Under the pieces are notes generated by a model. The model saw only the letters and a list, made by a program, of their open reading frames with translations. It made no database searches and was not told the origin of the DNA. This document shows positions 5,618-8,635 of a stretch of 8,635 nt of DNA, in pieces. This DNA comes from Coriobacteriales bacterium (lineage in GTDB: Bacteria > Actinomycetota > Coriobacteriia > Coriobacteriales > UBA8131), in assembly GCA_031267175.1 (NCBI GenBank), contig JAIRZP010000199.1, positions 1 through 8,635 of the forward strand, written 5' to 3'. Positions within the stretch are counted from its first letter, which is position 1; every line of letters begins with the position of its first letter. A program made the translations under genes and the position numbers.

Positions 5618-5992
5618 ATGGATAAACGTAAGTCAAAGGCAAAAACCGCCAGCCTGGCACGCCGCCAACGCAGGGTACGTGGCAAGATACACGGCACTGC
5701 CGTGTGTCCCCGTCTGCGTGTAACGCGCTCAGGCTCGCATATCTATGCTCAGGTAATCGATGATGATGCCGGCACAACGCTCGCCAGCGCCAGCTCCCTT
5801 ACGGCCGAGTTCAAGAAAGACGGCAAGAACGGTGCTACGGTCGAGGGCGCGGAGCTGGTAGGAAAACTGGTTGGCAAGGCTGCCAGCCGGGCAAAAATCA
5901 CCAAGGTCGTCTTTGATCGCGGTGGACATCTGTACCATGGCCGCGTCAAGGCCCTGGCGGAGGGTGCCCGCGAATCCGGACTGCAATTCTAG
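5618..5992 (+). CDS. rplR: 50S ribosomal protein L18
   Basis: L18 binds 5S rRNA with L5 in the central protuberance. The product is 124 residues, at the usual length. The N-terminus is basic and likely disordered (residues 1-20, rich in Lys/Arg). The conserved CPRLRVTRSGSHIYAQVIDD follows, then the A-rich middle, KVVFDRGGHLYHGRVKALAEGARE and the terminal GLQF. ATG 5618 is preceded by AAGGAG at 5604-5609 with 8-nt spacing. The rpsE SD (AGGAGGAG) begins within the TAG stop, so rplR and rpsE are closely linked. Confidence 0.98.
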   Translation: MDKRKSKAKTASLARRQRRVRGKIHGTAVCPRLRVTRSGSHIYAQVIDDDAGTTLASASSLTAEFKKDGKNGATVEGAELVGKLVGKAASRAKITKVVFDRGGHLYHGRVKALAEGARESGLQF

Positions 5993-6002
5993 GAGGAGAT
6001 GC

Positions 6003-6524
6003 ATGGCTCGTAATAATCCAAAAGAGACCCAGACACCAGAGCTGCAGGAGCGGGTCGTCTTTGTCAACCGTGTGTCCAAGGTCGTCAAAGGCGGACGCCG
6101 CTTTGCGCTCACGGCCCTCGTGGTCGTCGGCGACGGCAAGGGCCGCGTGGGAGTAGGCATGGGCAAGAGCCAGGAAGTGCCCATTGCCATCAAAAAGGGC
6201 GTGGAAGACGCCAAGAAGAATATGTTTACGGTGCCGCTCACCGAGGAAGGCACGCTGCCGCACGAGGCCCTGGGGGTCTTTGGCGCCGGCAAGGTGCTGC
6301 TCAAACCCGCCACGCCCGGTACCGGCGTGATTGCCGGTGGGCCGGTGCGCGCGGTGTTGGAGTTGGCCGGCGTCAAGGACGCGCTCTCAAAGAGCCTCGG
6401 TACCAACAACGCCATGAACATCGTCAAGGCTACTGCAGAAGGCCTCAAGTCTCTGTCCTCGCCCCGCCAGGTTGCGGCGCGCAGAGACAGCTCGGTGGCA
6501 AAGATATATGGCTGGAAGGAGTAG
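6003..6524 (+). CDS. rpsE: 30S ribosomal protein S5
   Basis: S5 lines the mRNA entry channel, affects decoding accuracy and contributes to spectinomycin sensitivity. The product is 173 residues. The N-terminal double-stranded-RNA-binding-like domain spans about 15-80 with ERVVFVNRVSKVVKGGRRF. The KVVKGGRR loop looks wild type, with no obvious resistance deletion. The C-terminal domain is FGAGKVLLKPATPGTGV (93-109) to KSLGTNN. The frame is open upstream to 5871 inside rplR, but ATG 6003 fits family length and has AGGAGGAG 4 nt before it. The gap from rplR is 10 nt. Confidence 0.98.
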   Translation: MARNNPKETQTPELQERVVFVNRVSKVVKGGRRFALTALVVVGDGKGRVGVGMGKSQEVPIAIKKGVEDAKKNMFTVPLTEEGTLPHEALGVFGAGKVLLKPATPGTGVIAGGPVRAVLELAGVKDALSKSLGTNNAMNIVKATAEGLKSLSSPRQVAARRDSSVAKIYGWKE

Positions 6525-6529
6525 CTACC

Positions 6530-6721
6530 ATGCCAACAGCCCAAAAGACCCTTAAGGTTACGCAGACAAAGAGCAGCATCGGGTTCAAGTCCGATCAGGC
6601 TGCAACGCTGCGTGCGCTCGGCCTGGGTAAGATAGGCCGGAGCAGAGAACAGGTGGATAACGCTGCCGTGCGCGGCATGCTGTTCAAGGTCAAGCACCTT
6701 GTGAGTGTTGAGGAGATCTAA
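6530..6721 (+). CDS. rpmD: 50S ribosomal protein L30
   Basis: L30 is a small, non-universal large-subunit protein. The product is 63 residues, slightly longer than the common 58-60. It has TLKVTQTKSSIGFKSDQAATLRALGLGKIG, then the RGMLFKVKHLVSVEE end typical of the family. The SD GGAAGGAG is in the last codons of rpsE, with a 5-nt gap. The stop TAA is directly followed by the rplO ATG (TAAATG). It fills the expected place between rpsE and rplO. Confidence 0.97.
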   Translation: MPTAQKTLKVTQTKSSIGFKSDQAATLRALGLGKIGRSREQVDNAAVRGMLFKVKHLVSVEEI

Positions 6722-7171
6722 ATGCAGTTACACGATCTGGTTCCGGCTCCCGGTTCCACAAAAAAGCGTAAGCGCGTGGGGCGCGGCCATGCAAGTGGTC
6801 TGGGCAAGACCTCCGGCCGTGGCAACAAAGGTCAGAAGTCACGCGCCGGCGGCGGCAAGGGTGCGGGTTTTGAGGGCGGTCAGACACCGCTCGCCCGTCG
6901 TCTGCCCAAGCTCCCCGGCTTTCGCAATATCAACCGGGTGGCCTACGTGCCCGTCAACGTGGAGCGGCTTCAGGTGTATTTTGACAATGGCGACATTGTT
7001 GATGGTGACAGCCTGGCCGCAAAGGGTATAATCAAGAAGAACAGCCTGCCGGTCAAGGTTCTGGGCAGCGGTGCGCTTTCCAAGAGCCTGACGGTGAGAG
7101 TTGACAAGGTATCGGCCAGTGCCAGCGAGAAGATCATCGCGGCCGGAGGAAAGGTAGAAGCACCTTGCTAA
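6722..7171 (+). CDS. rplO: 50S ribosomal protein L15
   Basis: L15 is a late-assembly protein of the 50S subunit with a long basic N-terminal extension threading through 23S rRNA. The product is 149 residues, normal. Residues 1-60 are Gly/Lys/Arg rich (LHDLVPAPGSTKKRKRVGRG, then GRGNKGQKSRAGGG and FEGGQTPLARRLPK). The globular part from about 70 ends IIAAGGKVEAPC, with an odd C-terminal cysteine. It starts right after rpmD with GAGGAG before it. Its last 7 bases overlap the secY start. A near-consensus promoter lies inside it at 7005-7032. Confidence 0.98.
   Translation: MQLHDLVPAPGSTKKRKRVGRGHASGLGKTSGRGNKGQKSRAGGGKGAGFEGGQTPLARRLPKLPGFRNINRVAYVPVNVERLQVYFDNGDIVDGDSLAAKGIIKKNSLPVKVLGSGALSKSLTVRVDKVSASASEKIIAAGGKVEAPC
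7005..7032 (+). promoter_or_regulatory. putative internal sigma70-type promoter in rplO, ahead of secY
   Basis: GTGACA (7005-7010, five of six to the -35 consensus) is followed after 16 nt by a perfect -10 TATAAT (7027-7032). A start would fall near 7039, about 125 nt before secY. It would allow secY and adk to be transcribed apart from the ribosomal genes. It sits in coding sequence (codons of a Gly-Ile-Ile stretch), so chance is possible. Sequence match seen; activity inferred. Confidence 0.4.
7145..7154 (+). promoter_or_regulatory. ribosome binding site for the TTG start of secY
   Basis: GGAGGAAAGG lies in the end of rplO. The AAAGG part is 10 nt before TTG 7165 and the GGAGG part 15 nt, rather long. 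It supports the TTG start, as no in-frame ATG exists until residue 58 of SecY. Confidence 0.5.
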
Positions 7172-8433
7172 GCGCGCTGCTTAATGCATTCAGGGTACCG
7201 GATCTTCGCAAGAAGATCTTCTTTACGCTCTCTATAATCGTGCTGTATCGGTTCGGGTCGTATATCCCGGTACCGGGGGTGCCCATAGGCGCGCTCACCG
7301 ATGCCTTCAGCGACCCCACCAATCCCTCGCTCGTGATGCTGAATATCTTCAGCGGTAATGCGCTGTCCAATTTCTCGGTATTCTCCCTGGGAATCATGCC
7401 CTACATCACGGCGTCCATCATCATGCAGTTGATGCAGGGTGTCATCCCCTCGCTGCAGCGCATGGCGCGTGAGGGCGAATCGGGTCAGAAGAAGGTTACG
7501 CAGATAACCCGCTATGTGTGCCTGGGCCTGGGTCTCATCAATGCCATCGGCTACCTCTTCCTGTTTCAGAGTCCTACCTATGGTGTGCAGCTCACGACTG
7601 AGATGCCCATCTTCATCACGAGCGCTATTATCGTCCTCACCCTGGTGGCCGGCGTAGGCTTTATCATGTGGATGGGTGAGCTTATCACCCAGCGTGGCGT
7701 GGGCAACGGTATGTCCCTCATCATCTTTGCCAATATCATAGCCGGGTTTCCTTCTGCCATCACGCAGAGCGCCCAGACCCACGACATCTGGGTCACGGTG
7801 CTTATCGTGCTGGTCGTGCTGGCAGTCATCCCGGGCATTGTGCTTATCGAACGCGCTCAGAGGCGTATCCCCATCAATTATGCCAAGCGTATCCAGGGTA
7901 GGCGGGTCATGGGCGGCCAGTCAACCTATATACCGCTCAAGGTCAACGGCGCCGGCGTTATCCCCATCATCTTTGCCTCGTCGCTGCTGTACTTTCCTGC
8001 GCAGCTGGCCGTGTTCTTCAATGTGCAATGGCTTACCGATTTTTCCAATCTGCTCTCGTCGGGTGTGCTCAACTGGCTTCTTTCCTTTGTGCTCATCGTA
8101 TTCTTCTGCTTCTTCTACACCTCCATGGTGTTCAACCCGCAGGACACGGCGGACAACCTGCGCAAGCAGGGGGGCTTCATCCCTGGTGTGCGTGCCGGGT
8201 CCAATACCGTGCAGTACATCAAGAATGTACTTAACAGGATAACGCTGCCGGGCGGTTTTTACATCGCCCTGATTGCCGTGGTACCCTCTATCATATTCAC
8301 CTTTACGGGTGACCAACTCATCACTGCCTTTGGCGGCACCTCCATCCTGATTATGGTGGGCGTGGCCCTGGACACGATGAGCAAGGTCGAGAGCCAACTC
8401 AAGCAACATCACTACGAAGGCTTCTTCAAGTGA
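7165..8433 (+). CDS. secY: preprotein translocase subunit SecY
   Basis: SecY is the channel of the SecYEG translocon in the cytoplasmic membrane, through which SecA or the ribosome pushes unfolded proteins. The product is 422 residues, about the usual length. Ten hydrophobic segments are visible at roughly 18-36, 74-92, 115-135, 148-170, 181-199, 208-228, 262-285, 301-323, 363-382 and 388-405. The plug region is about 60-72. The RIPINYAKR loop (234-242) and STYIPLKVNGAGVIP (253-267) are diagnostic, and the C-terminal tail is charged. The start is TTG at 7165, overlapping the rplO stop by 7 bases. The protein begins MLSALLNAFRVPDLRKK, as SecY does, and no nearby ATG exists. A hairpin covers the stop. 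Confidence 0.97.
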   Translation: MLSALLNAFRVPDLRKKIFFTLSIIVLYRFGSYIPVPGVPIGALTDAFSDPTNPSLVMLNIFSGNALSNFSVFSLGIMPYITASIIMQLMQGVIPSLQRMAREGESGQKKVTQITRYVCLGLGLINAIGYLFLFQSPTYGVQLTTEMPIFITSAIIVLTLVAGVGFIMWMGELITQRGVGNGMSLIIFANIIAGFPSAITQSAQTHDIWVTVLIVLVVLAVIPGIVLIERAQRRIPINYAKRIQGRRVMGGQSTYIPLKVNGAGVIPIIFASSLLYFPAQLAVFFNVQWLTDFSNLLSSGVLNWLLSFVLIVFFCFFYTSMVFNPQDTADNLRKQGGFIPGVRAGSNTVQYIKNVLNRITLPGGFYIALIAVVPSIIFTFTGDQLITAFGGTSILIMVGVALDTMSKVESQLKQHHYEGFFK

Positions 8434-8450
8434 GGCCTTCCTGGCCTCAC
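8430..8450 (+). terminator. strong hairpin over the secY stop, possible weak terminator
   Basis: GTGAGGCC (8430-8437) pairs perfectly with GGCCTCAC (8443-8450) over a TTCCT loop, eight base pairs that include the secY TGA. A T6 run is at 8469-8474, 18 nt past the stem, which is too far for a classical intrinsic terminator. It may act as an attenuator, a processing or a stabilising element between secY and adk. The remainder of the 8434-8545 gap holds a second T6 (8523-8528) and the adk SD. I see no convincing promoter there. Confidence 0.35.
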
Positions 8451-8545
8451 CGTTGTTGCACCGCGCGCTTTTTTGCTCCGCATTGAGTATCAAGGCAATC
8501 CGCTTTCTCACACAGGTCAAAGTTTTTTAAGAGGAGGACTGTTCT

Positions 8546-8635
8546 ATGAATCTTGTATTATTGGGAGCCCCCGGAGCCGGAAAAGGCACGCAGGCCAAAA
8601 AGCTCGTTGATACCTATGACATCGCCCATATCTCC
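8546..8635 (+). CDS. adk: adenylate kinase, N-terminal part (3' end outside window)
   Basis: Adenylate kinase is the cytosolic enzyme that interconverts ATP and AMP with two ADP. Only the first 30 codons are present. They begin MNLVLLGAPGAGKGTQAKKL, with the Walker A P-loop GAPGAGKGT (residues 7-15) that is diagnostic. The next residues end in HIS, as in the AMP-binding start of the family. ATG 8546 is preceded by AAGAGGAGG at 8529-8537 with 8-nt spacing, one of the strongest SDs in the window. The position after secY is the common arrangement in Gram-positive and actinobacterial genomes, where map and infA often follow; those are outside the window. Confidence 0.95.
   Translation, partial: MNLVLLGAPGAGKGTQAKKLVDTYDIAHIS

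Noticed and set aside
7233..7238. A second TATAAT inside secY.
   Set aside because: No -35-like hexamer lies 15-19 nt upstream, and it is inside the start of secY.
8483..8530. Fifteen-codon TTG-started frame ending just before the adk SD.
   Set aside because: There is no SD in front of the TTG and the frame is too short to stand out from chance.
1..8635. Search for a mobile element, toxin-antitoxin pair, defence gene or CRISPR inserted in the cluster.
   Set aside because: Every sizeable open region is taken by an expected ribosomal, secY or adk gene, and gaps are at most 126 nt with no direct repeats of array type.

Overview
The window is a continuous, all-plus-strand piece of the bacterial S10-spc ribosomal protein supercluster. 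It runs from the last 170 codons of rplB to the first 30 codons of adk. The order is rplB(partial)-rpsS-rplV-rpsC-rplP-rpmC-rpsQ-rplN-rplX-rplE-rpsN-rpsH-rplF-rplR-rpsE-rpmD-rplO-secY-adk(partial), which is textbook. All 17 complete genes look intact and of normal family length. I see no mobile element, CRISPR array, tRNA, rRNA or inserted foreign gene, and I do not find a previously undescribed system here.

Organism: base composition is moderately high GC. S14 is the short zinc type and L24 carries a CxxC...CxxC ribbon, which I recall classical high-GC actinobacteria (Streptomyces, Mycobacterium) lacking. S5, L30, L15 and SecY read as actinobacterial. I infer Actinomycetota, most likely class Coriobacteriia; this is family recall, not a search. 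AUA isoleucine and AGA/AGG arginine codons are unusually frequent for such highly expressed genes.

Layout: bases 2-2509 (rplB to rpmC) are tightly packed, with short SD-led junctions and overlaps. A 94-nt break then separates rpmC from rpsQ, while rpsQ and rplN (the S10/spc operon boundary in E. coli) are only 17 nt apart. Bases 2604-5007 (rpsQ to rpsH) are looser, with gaps of 60, 126 and 96 nt. Bases 5024-8433 (rplF to secY) are compact again, ending with rplO and secY overlapping by 7 nt. A 112-nt gap then leads to adk. There is no gene-free stretch above 300 bases.

How the genes work together: the products are small- and large-subunit ribosomal proteins made in one polycistron, followed by the SecY translocon channel and adenylate kinase. 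The non-routine signals are a 13-codon mini-ORF exactly bridging rplB and rpsS (TGATG/TAATG), hairpins at or just after the stop codon in each of the five long gaps, a near-consensus sigma70-type promoter inside rplO upstream of secY, and a Met in place of a usually conserved Arg in the L22 tunnel loop.
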